A stretch of DNA of 64,000 bases from Hyphomicrobiales bacterium. GTDB taxonomy: Bacteria > Pseudomonadota > Alphaproteobacteria > Rhizobiales > Rhizobiaceae. Numbering within the stretch: the stretch's first letter is position 1; each line of letters begins with the position of its first letter. Location of the stretch: positions 248,001 through 312,000 of the forward strand of contig UCII01000002.1 of assembly GCA_900472485.1 (NCBI GenBank). Direction: 5' to 3'. Below are positions 17,742 through 26,696 of the stretch, one piece after another. The notes beneath the pieces are model-generated. The model made no database searches, was not told the DNA's origin, and saw nothing but the letters and a program-made list of their open reading frames with translations. Position numbers and translations under genes: made by a program.

Positions 17742-20700
17742 TCACGCTGCGGCGGAGGGCAGGGCCTCTTTCTGAGCGACGGGAGCGGGCTCCTGCGCGG
17801 CTTGAACCGCCTGGGCGGGTGCGCCGACCCACGACGTTCCTTGCGGGATGGCTTCACCCTTCATGACCAGGGTCAGCAGTCCAATCTCGGCGAAATCGCC
17901 CACATTGGCCTCGTACAAGACGGTGCTGCCCGAGCCGATGGAGACGCCTTCGCCGATCGTGATACGACCGACCTTCATGATGCGGTCTTCATAGAGATGG
18001 GTCTGTGGGCAGGAGCCCATGTTGAGAACCGCATGGTCGCCGATATGAGTGCAATCGAATTCGCAGATATCGGTGCTGTTGATCCACGCACCCTGGCCGA
18101 TCTTGGCGCCGAAGGGACGGAGCAGCCAGGGCAGGAAGGGCGTGCCGCGCAGATAGTCGAGCAGCATCTTGCTGGCGAGACCGCCGTAAAACACCGCAAC
18201 AGCCTCCGTACGCATCGCCCACCACGACCACATCGGCCGGTTCATCGGCTTATAGGTGCCAATCAGCGTCCATTTGAACGCGACCGCGACGAGATAGAGG
18301 ATGCCGGAGGTCGCCAGGCCTGCAGCCATCAGGGTCCAGAAAAGGCTGCCCCAGGCACCATTGTCGATTTCGCTGGCCAACATGTCGGACATGGCGAGTG
18401 CCATGACGATGAGGATCGCGGTCGGCAGCGACGTGTGCATGGCCTCGAACACGATACGCACAAGGCGCATGCGGAGCGGTGGCGCATAGGTGGTGTTGGC
18501 AGCCGCCTGCAGCCTCTCGCGCGTCGGAAACTGGAAGGCGGGGCTGCCGCACCAGGTTTCGCCAGACTTGACGTGCATGGAATCGGGCAGGCGCGTCTTG
18601 ATGCCGATGAGCGAATCGCTTTCGATCACGGCACCCTGCGAAATGACCGAGGAATTGCCGAAGAAGCAGCGATCGCCGGTCTTCAGGCGCTTGAGTATCA
18701 TCCAGCCGTTCTGGATTTCCTCGTCGCCGAAAATCGTCTCGTCGCCAATGAAGTTGTCGCGGCCCATTTCGATCAGATCGTAGCGGCCGGCGAAGTTTGC
18801 CGAAATCTCCGTGCCCTTGCCGATCTTGGCCCCCATCAGGCGGTACCAGTTGCGCATGAAGACGGTAGCGTAGAGCGAATTCAGGGTTTCCAGCATAGCC
18901 TCTGTGGTCAGGCCGACGACCCATTTGCGGAAATAGAGATTGCCGAAGATGGAGTAACGGCCCGGCACGACGCGAGGCAATAGCACCCATCTGAGCGCCA
19001 CCACCACTGCCATGGACACGACGATCAGCAGGAATGCGGCCGGCCAGGAGAGCGCAGCGATCATCCCCCAGGATAGGGCCTCATCGGAGCCGGGCGCGTA
19101 GATCTGCTGCACGGCGGAGAACAGATAGAAGGCCGGGAAGATCGGCAGCAGGCCGACGACGAGGCTGAGATTGTAGGCAACGAAATAGGCGCCGAACTGG
19201 AAGATGCGCCCGGCGGTTCCAAGCTCCGGATGGGCGGGCATCTCTTCATGCTCGGCATGCCCGGTCTGGCGGGCGGGCGAACCGTCCCAGCGCGTATGGG
19301 CTTCGACATGGGTGCCGGCGGCAATCGCCGTCAGATCGCCGATGACGGCACCGTCGTCGATCTTGACGTTATGGCCGATGACGGAGCCATTGCCGACCTG
19401 CACGCCTTCGCCGATGTCGATCGTGCCGACATGGATCTCATTGCCGATGACCTCGACATTCGCGAGTTTGATCTTGACGCCAAGGCTGGATCTTGCGCCG
19501 ATGCGCACAAGATCGATCGCGCCTTCCTCGAACTCGTCGATCATCGCATCCTTGCCGACCTGGGCGCCCAGTGCGCGCATATAGACCCGAATGAGCGGTG
19601 AGCCCTTGAGGAATTTCGGAGCGGTGAGCTGGACGATGCGCTGCATCAGCCAGATGCGGAAATAATAGGTGCCCCAGAGCGGATAGACACCGGGCTTTGT
19701 ACGGCCGATGACAAGCCATTTGAGAGCGATAACGACAAGCTTCTCGCCGAGATTGAGAGCGAGGTAGACGCCGCCCAGAATGAGAATTTCATTCCAGAGC
19801 GATGCACCGTCATCGATCAGCAGGATCGAGGCGAGCAGAAGGCCGATCCATTGCAGCGTTGCGATCGCGACGATGAAGGGCAATACCACGGCCTGAGCGA
19901 GACCACAGAGGATGCGCCGGCGCAGCGGCACCGGTTCGAAATTCTTGCGTTCCTGTCCCGAGGTGCTTTCGGCGCGCTGCTCCAGGATCGCGGCAATGCC
20001 GCGCAGGGTGCGGCCGGCATAGACGTCGCGCAGGGCGATGCTGGCGAGCAGCGGGATCTTGCGCACTTCGGAAACAAACCGGGCCGCGAGCATGGAATGG
20101 CCGCCAAGCTCGGTGAAGAAATCCGCTTCGAAGCCAATAGAGCGCAGTCGAAGCGCCTCGGTTGCGGCCTTCAGCAGCTGTGCTTCTGTCCACGTGCGCG
20201 GCGGCTCTTGTGCCTGGGTTGGCTGATCGGCCACCAGCGGAATGGCGGCAAGCGTCTTGCGGTCGATCTTGCCGGACGGAAGACGCGGCAGCGAGACATG
20301 GCTATGCCAGGCGGCGGGCACCATATAGGGCGGCAGTTTGGCTGCAAGCACGGCGCGCGCCTTGTCTCGATCGAAGCTGCTGCCCGTGCTAACAACGTGG
20401 GCAACCAGCATGTCCTCGCCATCCGGCGGGCGGTGCACGACGACGGATGCAGCCTTCACGTCCGGAAGTTCGCCGACGATCGTTTCGATCTCGCCGAGCT
20501 CGATGCGATAGCCGCGAATCTTGACCTGGTCGTCGATGCGTCCGAGGAAATGGAGCTGTCCTTCCTCGTCCATCAATACGGCGTCGCCGCTGCGGTAAAG
20601 CACCGGGTCGTCATGGCCGGCGAAGGGGTTGGCGATGAACTTCGCGGCTGTCAGCTGCGGCAGGTTTCTGTATCCGGCAGCGACGCCCGGTCCGCCGATC

Positions 20701-21785
20701 AGCAATTCGCCGGTATCGCCGCGAGCAACGAGCTGCAGGTTTTCGTCGACAACGTAGGCGGTCGTGTTGGCGATCGGGCAGCCGATCGTGATCGGCCGGG
20801 AAGGATCGAGCTCGGCATAGGTTGCAACCACCGTCGTCTCGGTCGGGCCGTAGGTATTGATCAGGCGCCGGCCGGCTTTGGAAAAGCGGCTGACGATCGC
20901 CGGAGGGCAAGCTTCGCCGCCGACGATGATGACGCGCAGGCTCTCGACATCACGTTCCAGCATGGTCAGCAGAGTCGGCACGGTGTCGATGACCGTGATC
21001 TTTTCGGCTTCCAGCACGTCTGCGAGCCTGTCGAGCTCGGCCATGACGGCGGATGTCGCCACTTTCAGCGTTGCGCCGACCAGATAGGGAACGAATATCT
21101 CCTCGAGCGAAAGGTCGAAGGCGACCGAAGCCTGCTGAAGAACGACGTCCGATTCGACCATACCGAGGACATCGTTGCCGGCCCGCAGATAATGGCAGAT
21201 GTTCCGGTGCGTGACGACGATGCCCTTCGGCTTGCCCGTGGAGCCGGACGTATAGATGGCGTAGGCGGGATCGTCGTGAGCGGCGCGGCGCGGCGCAATG
21301 CCATCATCGTCTTCTGCGAGCAGTGTCTTGAGGATCAGCGTCTGGCCGTCGAATTCGGGGGCGAGGGCCACCTTTTCGTCATGCGTCAGCAGCCATTTCG
21401 CGCCGCAATCGGCGAGGCTGACCGCCACGCGGTCGGCAGGGGCAGACGCATCGAAGGGAATATAGGCAGCTCCGGCCTTGAGAATCGCCAGAAGCGCGAC
21501 ATGTAGCTCAAGGGAGCGCTGGAACCAAAGGCCGACGAAATCGCCGGGGCCGATACCGCGACGGCTGAGCGCGCGCGCCGCCTCGTCGGAGAGCCGGTCT
21601 AGTTCGGCATAGGTCATCGCCCGGTCGGTTCCGATCAGGGTCAGTGCCGTCTTGTCGGGGCTGCGGGCGACCGTTGCCTTGAAGATGTCCACCAGGGTTT
21701 CATTGCGGACGAACTCAGGCCGAATGCCGCCTGAGAAAACCGAGAGGCTGGCATTTGGGGTAATCGACGAAATCTGGATAGTCAT
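17742..21785 (-). CDS. Pls/PosA-family membrane nonribosomal peptide synthetase
   Basis: The 1347-residue protein has an adenylation domain (about 30-515), a carrier domain (Ser564 in LGGHSMLAARF) and no condensation or thioesterase domain. The C-terminal 750 residues hold six membrane segments arranged as three pairs, each followed by a hexapeptide-repeat (left-handed helix) module. That is the layout of epsilon-poly-lysine synthetase (Pls). A3 is YTSGSTGKPKGIVV and A5 is NTYGPTETT. By aligning core motifs by hand to GrsA I read the pocket as D224 L225 E228 D267 I286 V288 T311 V319 V320 K506. Two acidic pocket residues suit a basic amino acid. Product is inferred to be a linear cationic oligo- or polyamide. 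The transferase gene follows after six bases. Confidence 0.9.
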   Translation of the reverse strand: MTIQISSITPNASLSVFSGGIRPEFVRNETLVDIFKATVARSPDKTALTLIGTDRAMTYAELDRLSDEAARALSRRGIGPGDFVGLWFQRSLELHVALLAILKAGAAYIPFDASAPADRVAVSLADCGAKWLLTHDEKVALAPEFDGQTLILKTLLAEDDDGIAPRRAAHDDPAYAIYTSGSTGKPKGIVVTHRNICHYLRAGNDVLGMVESDVVLQQASVAFDLSLEEIFVPYLVGATLKVATSAVMAELDRLADVLEAEKITVIDTVPTLLTMLERDVESLRVIIVGGEACPPAIVSRFSKAGRRLINTYGPTETTVVATYAELDPSRPITIGCPIANTTAYVVDENLQLVARGDTGELLIGGPGVAAGYRNLPQLTAAKFIANPFAGHDDPVLYRSGDAVLMDEEGQLHFLGRIDDQVKIRGYRIELGEIETIVGELPDVKAASVVVHRPPDGEDMLVAHVVSTGSSFDRDKARAVLAAKLPPYMVPAAWHSHVSLPRLPSGKIDRKTLAAIPLVADQPTQAQEPPRTWTEAQLLKAATEALRLRSIGFEADFFTELGGHSMLAARFVSEVRKIPLLASIALRDVYAGRTLRGIAAILEQRAESTSGQERKNFEPVPLRRRILCGLAQAVVLPFIVAIATLQWIGLLLASILLIDDGASLWNEILILGGVYLALNLGEKLVVIALKWLVIGRTKPGVYPLWGTYYFRIWLMQRIVQLTAPKFLKGSPLIRVYMRALGAQVGKDAMIDEFEEGAIDLVRIGARSSLGVKIKLANVEVIGNEIHVGTIDIGEGVQVGNGSVIGHNVKIDDGAVIGDLTAIAAGTHVEAHTRWDGSPARQTGHAEHEEMPAHPELGTAGRIFQFGAYFVAYNLSLVVGLLPIFPAFYLFSAVQQIYAPGSDEALSWGMIAALSWPAAFLLIVVSMAVVVALRWVLLPRVVPGRYSIFGNLYFRKWVVGLTTEAMLETLNSLYATVFMRNWYRLMGAKIGKGTEISANFAGRYDLIEMGRDNFIGDETIFGDEEIQNGWMILKRLKTGDRCFFGNSSVISQGAVIESDSLIGIKTRLPDSMHVKSGETWCGSPAFQFPTRERLQAAANTTYAPPLRMRLVRIVFEAMHTSLPTAILIVMALAMSDMLASEIDNGAWGSLFWTLMAAGLATSGILYLVAVAFKWTLIGTYKPMNRPMWSWWAMRTEAVAVFYGGLASKMLLDYLRGTPFLPWLLRPFGAKIGQGAWINSTDICEFDCTHIGDHAVLNMGSCPQTHLYEDRIMKVGRITIGEGVSIGSGSTVLYEANVGDFAEIGLLTLVMKGEAIPQGTSWVGAPAQAVQAAQEPAPVAQKEALPSAAA

Positions 21786-21960
21786 GGTAACTTCTGCGGA
21801 ACGAAACTCGGCACAATCAGCGTGCCATCTATCGATGCTTATACACCTTTCAATTTGCAGCTCTCTTACGGGCGTTGTCAGTGAATTGTAATGTTGGGAA
21901 AGCTATGCTCGGTTTGCTGCGGGGCGAGCCCTGCGTGCTATCTCGGAAGAAGGATTGATA

Positions 21961-22287
21961 TTGATATCGTTGCGCATATTCGGGCGAAGAGCCGGCTGGC
22001 CCCGCTGGCTGTCCGTTCTCTTGGTGACGGCTTTGCTGAGCTCGCCAGGTATGGAGGCATCAGCTCGTTCGCATAGCAGTGTTCTGGTCGAAGATGCCGG
22101 CACCTTGCGGCCGCTGCGTGAGATCTATGCGGTCGTTGCGCGCGAGATGCCGGGAAAGGTGCTGCGAATCAAGCGGGTTCGCCGGGCCGGACGCCAAGCC
22201 TATGCCGTGCGCGTGTTGAAGCCGGATGGCAAACGTGGTGATATAGTGCTCGACGGCGCAACACTCGCCGTGATCGAGAGACGCTGA
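21961..22287 (+). CDS. Small secreted PepSY-like protein, putative partner of the two-component system
   Basis: The product of about 108 residues has a signal peptide (SVLLVTALLSSPGMEASARS) and a PepSY-like domain: REIYAVVAREMPGKVLRIKR, then RQAYAVRVLKPDGKRGDIVL. Only TTG starts are available (21955 or 21961); AGAAGG lies well for 21961. It ends two bases before the response-regulator gene, so the three genes form one operon. In rhizobia the FeuP/FeuQ system is preceded by a small periplasmic inhibitor (FeuN). This protein is in the same place and may modulate the sensor in the same way, but homology to FeuN is not established. Confidence 0.68.
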   Translation: MISLRIFGRRAGWPRWLSVLLVTALLSSPGMEASARSHSSVLVEDAGTLRPLREIYAVVAREMPGKVLRIKRVRRAGRQAYAVRVLKPDGKRGDIVLDGATLAVIERR

Positions 22288-22289
22288 GA

Positions 22290-22961
22290 ATGCGCATTCT
22301 GATTGCTGAGGATGAGCCCAGTATTGTGGCGGACATGCGCCGCTGCCTGGAGGACCAGCATTATGTCGTCTCCACTGTGAGCAACGGCGAGGAAGCTTGG
22401 TATCGCGGCGATATCGAGCATTTCGATCTGGTCATCCTCGATCTCGGGCTTCCGAAGCTTGACGGATTGACGGTTCTGCGGCGCTGGCGCGCAGAACGCC
22501 GCGGCATGCCTGTCATCATATTGACCGCGCGCGACGGCTGGCGCGACAAGGTCGACGGCATGGATGCGGGTGCCGACGATTATCTGACCAAGCCCTTCCG
22601 TATGGAGGAGCTTCTGGCGCGGGTGCGCGCCCTGATGCGCCGTGCCGCGGGGCAATCTTCTCCGATCCTTTCCAATGGTGTGCTGGAGCTCGACACACGT
22701 CAGCGCACGGTTTCGTTTCGCGGGCAGCCGGTTCAGGTGACGGCGCTCGAATATCGGCTTCTTGCCTATCTAATGCACAATGCCGGCACCGTGCTTTCCC
22801 GAACGCAGATCGCCGACAGTATCTATGACGAAGAGACGGAGCTGCTGTCGAACGCGCTCGAAGTGGTCGTCGCGCGTCTCAGGCGCAAGTTCGACGGCAC
22901 CGTCATCGAGACCCGGCGCGGCCAGGGCTATATCATCCCGCGCGAGGCGCCGCCGTCATGA
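22290..22961 (+). CDS. OmpR/PhoP-type response regulator (FeuP-like)
   Basis: The 223-residue regulator has a receiver domain at 1-115, with acidic pocket EDEP, phospho-acceptor aspartate in VILDLGLPKLDG (near 51), LTARDGW and the lysine in DDYLTKPFRMEELL. A winged-helix DNA-binding domain follows at 125-220 (LTALEYRLLAYLMHNAG and ETRRGQGYII). The order and wording match the PhoP/FeuP subgroup. It lies between the PepSY gene and the kinase gene, and its last codons overlap the kinase ATG. Targets are unknown; the divergent NRPS operon is the nearest candidate. Confidence 0.9.
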   Translation: MRILIAEDEPSIVADMRRCLEDQHYVVSTVSNGEEAWYRGDIEHFDLVILDLGLPKLDGLTVLRRWRAERRGMPVIILTARDGWRDKVDGMDAGADDYLTKPFRMEELLARVRALMRRAAGQSSPILSNGVLELDTRQRTVSFRGQPVQVTALEYRLLAYLMHNAGTVLSRTQIADSIYDEETELLSNALEVVVARLRRKFDGTVIETRRGQGYIIPREAPPS

Positions 22962-24343
22962 CGCCGTTCTCGCTGCGAGGGCGGTTGCTGCTGGGTTCCG
23001 TAGTGGCGATCATCGTTGCGACCTTTCTTGCCGGGGTCGGCATCAACGCCATTTCCGGGCTGGCCGTCAGGGCGCTTGCCCTCTCTGAAATAGACGAGGA
23101 ACTGCGCGTTCTGCTGGCGGCGGTCGATATAAATTCCTCCAATCAGCTCTTCCTCGACGACACGCCGACGGATCCCCGCTTCGGCATCCCGAATGGTGGC
23201 TTCTATTGGCAGGTCGGCCGCAACGGCACCGTCGAGCTGCGCTCCCAATCGCTCTGGGAGCAGAACCTGCCCTGGCTGCGCGCCCGCCCTCGCGATGCCG
23301 GCCGGGCGACGGATATGAAAGGGCCGAACGGCAGCCGTCTTCTCGCCGTCGAACGGTCTATTTCGATCCCCTCGGCCACGGGCGACCAGATGGTCGATAT
23401 CGTCATGGCGCTCGACAACAGCGAGCTTGCGCCGGCGCGCTGGCGCTTCTTTTATGCCATGGCGCCGTCTCTCGGCGTGCTGTCGGTCGCCCTGATCGGG
23501 GCGGTCGTGGTATTTCTGCGCTATGGATTGCGGCCGCTCAACGATCTGCGCGCGGCCCTGATGGCGGTGCAGGAGCGATCCGCACGCAAGATCACCGGTC
23601 AGTTTCCGCGAGAAGTGCAGCCTCTTGTGGACGATCTCAACGGTTTGCTCGCATCCCGCGAGACGCAATTGACGCAGGCGCGCGCTCGCGCCGGCGATCT
23701 GGCGCATGGTCTGAAGACCCCGCTCGCAGCACTAGAGGCGACCGCACGCATTCTCTCCGAAGAGGGCATGTCGGAGAGGGCCGCGGCGATCCAGACGGAG
23801 GTCAGCCGGATGGAGGCGCAAATCAAGCGAACGCTTGCGCAAACCCGCGCGAGCCTTGCCGCCGCCCATACCGTCGGCGTCATGGATGCCAGCGCCGATC
23901 TCCAGAAGATCATCTCGGTCATGCGGCGTCTCTCGGCCGAGCGGAAAATCGATTTTGAGCTCGTGGCCCCGCCGGAGATGTGGCTGGCGATCGACGAGGC
24001 GGATTTTGCCGACATCACGGGCAATTTGATTGACAATGCCAGGAAATGGACGACTGGCAAAGTCAAAGTTCGCCTGTCGCAGTTGCCCGAGGGGGTGGAA
24101 CTGTGCATCGAGGACGATGGTCCCGGCCTGCCCGAGGATGCGGAAATGGCTTTCATCCGGCGCGGTAGGCGGCTGGACGAAAGCATCGCCGGAACCGGCT
24201 TCGGCTTGGCGATCGCCAAGGATCTGGTCGAAGCCTATGACGGCAAGCTGACGCTCGCCCGCTCCAACCTTGGAGGGCTGTCCGTCACCGTCAATTTGCC
24301 GACGCGCTTGGTGAAGGACAGACAGGCGGCGCTGGAAAATTAG
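22958..24343 (+). CDS. PhoQ/FeuQ-type sensor histidine kinase
   Basis: The 461-residue inner-membrane kinase has a first membrane helix at about 8-35 (LLLGSVVAIIVATFLAGVGI) and a periplasmic sensing part at about 36-165. A second helix at about 168-188 is followed by a HAMP-like linker. The phospho-acceptor histidine is in GDLAHGLKTPLAALEA (near 248), with the ATPase boxes NLIDNARKW, IEDDGPGLP and GTGFGLAIA. AHGLKTPL is the PhoQ-type H-box. The ATG overlaps the regulator stop (ATGA). The stop codon forms the first bases of an intergenic repeat. The signal is unknown; PhoQ relatives sense divalent cations or cationic peptides. Confidence 0.9.
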   Translation: MTPFSLRGRLLLGSVVAIIVATFLAGVGINAISGLAVRALALSEIDEELRVLLAAVDINSSNQLFLDDTPTDPRFGIPNGGFYWQVGRNGTVELRSQSLWEQNLPWLRARPRDAGRATDMKGPNGSRLLAVERSISIPSATGDQMVDIVMALDNSELAPARWRFFYAMAPSLGVLSVALIGAVVVFLRYGLRPLNDLRAALMAVQERSARKITGQFPREVQPLVDDLNGLLASRETQLTQARARAGDLAHGLKTPLAALEATARILSEEGMSERAAAIQTEVSRMEAQIKRTLAQTRASLAAAHTVGVMDASADLQKIISVMRRLSAERKIDFELVAPPEMWLAIDEADFADITGNLIDNARKWTTGKVKVRLSQLPEGVELCIEDDGPGLPEDAEMAFIRRGRRLDESIAGTGFGLAIAKDLVEAYDGKLTLARSNLGGLSVTVNLPTRLVKDRQAALEN

Positions 24344-24404
24344 AGCATTCCGGGAAAAGTGCATCGCGGTTTTCACGATTCGAGGAAACGCGAAGAGGCT
24401 CTAA
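24341..24404. repeat. Rhizobial AGAGC...GCTCT intergenic repeat, copy 1
   Basis: This 64-base element starts with TAGAGCATTCCGGGAAAAGT and ends AGAGGCTCTAA. It shares the opening AGAGCA.TTCC.GGAAAAGTGC and the GGTTTTC core with the copy at 38815. The first three bases are the stop codon of the kinase gene. It resembles short palindromic mosaic elements (RIME type) that are common between genes of rhizobia. Confidence 0.7.
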
Positions 24405-24490
24405 TTCGGCACGGCCGATTGGTCAGGAAACAAGGATGGATATCGCAGAATTAGTCGCCGGAGCGCAGTGAAATCTGATTTATACAGCGT

Positions 24491-25450
24491 TCATGACCGC
24501 ACTAAGTTAAGATTGAATTCAAGTGCGTGCTGCATCCTTGCTCGAACTCTAGGCGCTAACGGAGTCTCGTTGCCGTTGAAAATGTGGCCGTGCTCGGCCA
24601 TCAGGTCCAATAGAAGGACGCTCGTATAGAGACGGAAAAGCCGGTCATCGGTTTGCCCGGCATGCCGGAGCCACGCAAAGACGTAGCTCACGGGGCCACC
24701 ATAAGCCATCAGAGCAGCCAGTGTTAAAGCAGCAGGATAACGTGGATCGCCAAAGCAAAGATCATCGACATCGACGATGCCGCTGAACGCGCCCTCTGGT
24801 GTCACAATCACGTTCTTCGTCGTGGTGTCGTGGAGGAAAGGTGTGGCTTCGATCTTGTCGAGCTCTCCGCGTCTGGCAGCGACCTCATGTTCGATTGCGT
24901 CAACCAGCCCGATGTCAAACAATCCGGCAGATCCGATCCGGCCTCGCGAACGCGCAAGATTGGCAAGCAACACTTGCGGCCATGCGCCATGCGGCGCTTG
25001 TTCCGCTCGTGCGGCATATCCGTAGCGCCCCGCGGACTTCGTTCTTGCTGTGATGGCCTGAGCATGCGCCACCTGTGAGGCAATCGCATCGAGCTTCTCT
25101 TCCGAGAGGTTTAAGATGACAGAACCCAGATCCATGCCGGGAAAGCGTTCTAGCAGAAGCCAGGGAAACTCTGCGCCAATATCTTCGGCTATAATGGCTG
25201 GAAGCGGCACACCTCCGGGCCGCAACAATCCCGAAAGATAAGCCGCGCCGGCCATGTCGGCCCGAGCCGATGGATCGCCGATACGCACGACGGCTGGAGG
25301 CCGGTCAGCGAACTGAAGATCGAAGACATAGTGCCGTGTCCCGGTTGTGAAGCGTCTAACGGCAACCGGATTGCAACCAATGGCCCCTGAGGCAATTGCA
25401 GCGGCAAGCTCGGCATCCGGTATTTGCCGCATTGGTGTTTTCTGTTTCAT
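24491..25450 (-). CDS. Aminoglycoside-phosphotransferase-fold kinase (APH family)
   Basis: The 319-residue protein has the APH/choline-kinase fold. The N-lobe has GTRHYVFDLQF and VVRIGDPS; the linker LLLERFPGMDLG, the catalytic loop FLHDTTTKNVIV (His-x-Asp, Asn near 215) and the metal-binding GIVDVDDLCFGDP follow. The catalytic loop reads HD rather than HGD, seen in several APH-like proteins that phosphorylate metabolites rather than drugs. No resistance is implied. It is alone, ending about 85 bases from the repeat that follows the kinase operon. Confidence 0.75.
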   Translation of the reverse strand: MKQKTPMRQIPDAELAAAIASGAIGCNPVAVRRFTTGTRHYVFDLQFADRPPAVVRIGDPSARADMAGAAYLSGLLRPGGVPLPAIIAEDIGAEFPWLLLERFPGMDLGSVILNLSEEKLDAIASQVAHAQAITARTKSAGRYGYAARAEQAPHGAWPQVLLANLARSRGRIGSAGLFDIGLVDAIEHEVAARRGELDKIEATPFLHDTTTKNVIVTPEGAFSGIVDVDDLCFGDPRYPAALTLAALMAYGGPVSYVFAWLRHAGQTDDRLFRLYTSVLLLDLMAEHGHIFNGNETPLAPRVRARMQHALEFNLNLVRS

Positions 25451-25495
25451 GTATGAATGGGCCTACGCCTGAGACCGAACATCAGTTGCAAATTC

Positions 25496-26302
25496 TCAAC
25501 CTGCGATCGCTTTGATATATCTCTGCGCCGAGCGCTCCACCACACCGTTGCCGTCGCTTTCGACCGTTCGGCCGGGGAATGCGCCGTAGATCGCTTCGAA
25601 ACGATAGGATCGGACGGCTTCCGATATCGCCGTCACGGCCTTGGCATCGAGCGGAATGAGGTTTGGATAACTGCGCATGAAGCTGACGAACCTGCGGTCC
25701 ATGGTCACCTGCATCGTGTCGCCGACGAAGAGCGCGCCGCGTCCGCCTTCGAGCCAGGGGCAATGGAGCACGCAACTGCCGTCGAAATGACCGCCGCAAC
25801 GGATCATGGTCGCCTGGCCAATCGACAGCGTCTCGCCTGTCCAGGGACGCAGCAGAGCACTCCGCCTTTGCACCCATTCGCCATCATTGGCGTGGATATG
25901 GATCGGCACGCCGCCGCAGGCGGCACTCCATTCGGTCATCGACGAATAGAAGTGAGGGTGCGAAATCGCGATCGCGCTTAAGCCGCCCATGGCAACGATC
26001 CGTCCCTTGCTTGCCTCGTCAATAAGACTGAGGCAGTCCCAGAGGATATTGCCGTCAGGTCCTTCGATCAGAAAGGCGCGCTGGCTAATGCCGAAATGGG
26101 GCGAGATCTGCAGACTGTGAACACCTTCGGCTTCCTCGTTCCAGATTACCTCATGCTCCTGGCCGAGGCTCGCCATGTCGCTCCATTCCTGTCCCGATTG
26201 AGGTACGAACTGGCGCTCGTCTTCGCAGATCGGGCAGGCCGGAGGTGACCTGTCGCCTTCGCCGAACTGTGTGCCACATGTGATGCAGATAAAATTCGTC
26301 AT
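25496..26302 (-). CDS. MBL-fold hydrolase with N-terminal zinc ribbon
   Basis: The 268-residue protein begins with a rubredoxin-like zinc ribbon (Cys6/Cys9 and Cys23/Cys26: FICITCGTQFG and PPACPICEDE). A metallo-beta-lactamase fold follows. Its first metal motif reads SHPHFYSSM (His115, His117) rather than HxHxDH, so the aspartate and third histidine are absent. Later ligand positions HIHANDGEW, GGHFDGSC and GDTMQV are present, so one metal may still bind. GAGGAG precedes ATG 26302; a longer upstream frame has no ribosome site. Function is unknown. It lies behind the APH-like gene's upstream end, transcribed in the same direction. Confidence 0.72.
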   Translation of the reverse strand: MTNFICITCGTQFGEGDRSPPACPICEDERQFVPQSGQEWSDMASLGQEHEVIWNEEAEGVHSLQISPHFGISQRAFLIEGPDGNILWDCLSLIDEASKGRIVAMGGLSAIAISHPHFYSSMTEWSAACGGVPIHIHANDGEWVQRRSALLRPWTGETLSIGQATMIRCGGHFDGSCVLHCPWLEGGRGALFVGDTMQVTMDRRFVSFMRSYPNLIPLDAKAVTAISEAVRSYRFEAIYGAFPGRTVESDGNGVVERSAQRYIKAIAG

Positions 26303-26696
26303 CTCGAACTCCTCGCCAGCCAGCCTTCCCAACCCTGCGGCCGTGGACCCAGCTGCACGGCAAATGGAGGCTTTTGTGCTATATTGGCCAGACATCGGAT
26401 GGACCAAAGCAAAAAGGCGAAGCAACGATTCTCAGACAATCTCGTTGCAGACCGAAAATCGTCGTTTTCAGGCCGACCTCTCTCGGAAAAATGGATATTC
26501 CTAACAAATGATGATAGGATTCATGGCGCCCTATCATCATGATTTTAATGCGAAAATTTTATTCTATTGGTTTGTGACAATCTGGCCTTGCAAAAGGCGT
26601 CAAAGACAAAGAAACATAGTCGGCTAAAGAAAGTTAGATAATCGCGATATTGATGCTCGGCATTTGTCCGGGGTCGCAGGCAAATGGAGGACCATC
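26303..26696. other. AT-rich intergenic region with a strong inverted repeat
   Basis: This 394-base region separates two outward-facing genes (MBL protein and Na/Pi cotransporter). It is notably richer in A and T than its surroundings after about 26500. It contains the 11-base inverted repeat at 26507-26539 described separately. I looked for two CTGTCAT-like Pho-box halves near the cotransporter and did not find a convincing pair. Confidence 0.5.
26507..26539. promoter_or_regulatory. Perfect 11-base inverted repeat, operator or transcript hairpin
   Basis: ATGATGATAGG pairs perfectly with CCTATCATCAT across an 11-base loop, followed by GATTTTAATG. It lies midway between divergent genes, so it could be an operator, or a terminator for short leader transcripts. 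Confidence 0.45.

Noticed and set aside
17607..21506. Long plus-strand open frames (458 and 551 codons) opposite the NRPS gene
   Set aside because: They are antisense shadows of a well-supported adenylation/hexapeptide protein; their translations show no domain and they lack ribosome sites.
24491..25450. An antibiotic resistance phosphotransferase
   Set aside because: The APH fold is shared by many metabolite kinases; the chromosomal-style context and absence of mobile elements give no support for resistance.
26303..26696. Pho box upstream of the Na/Pi cotransporter
   Set aside because: I looked for two CTGTCAT-like halves with the right spacing; TGTGACA near 26574 has no partner.
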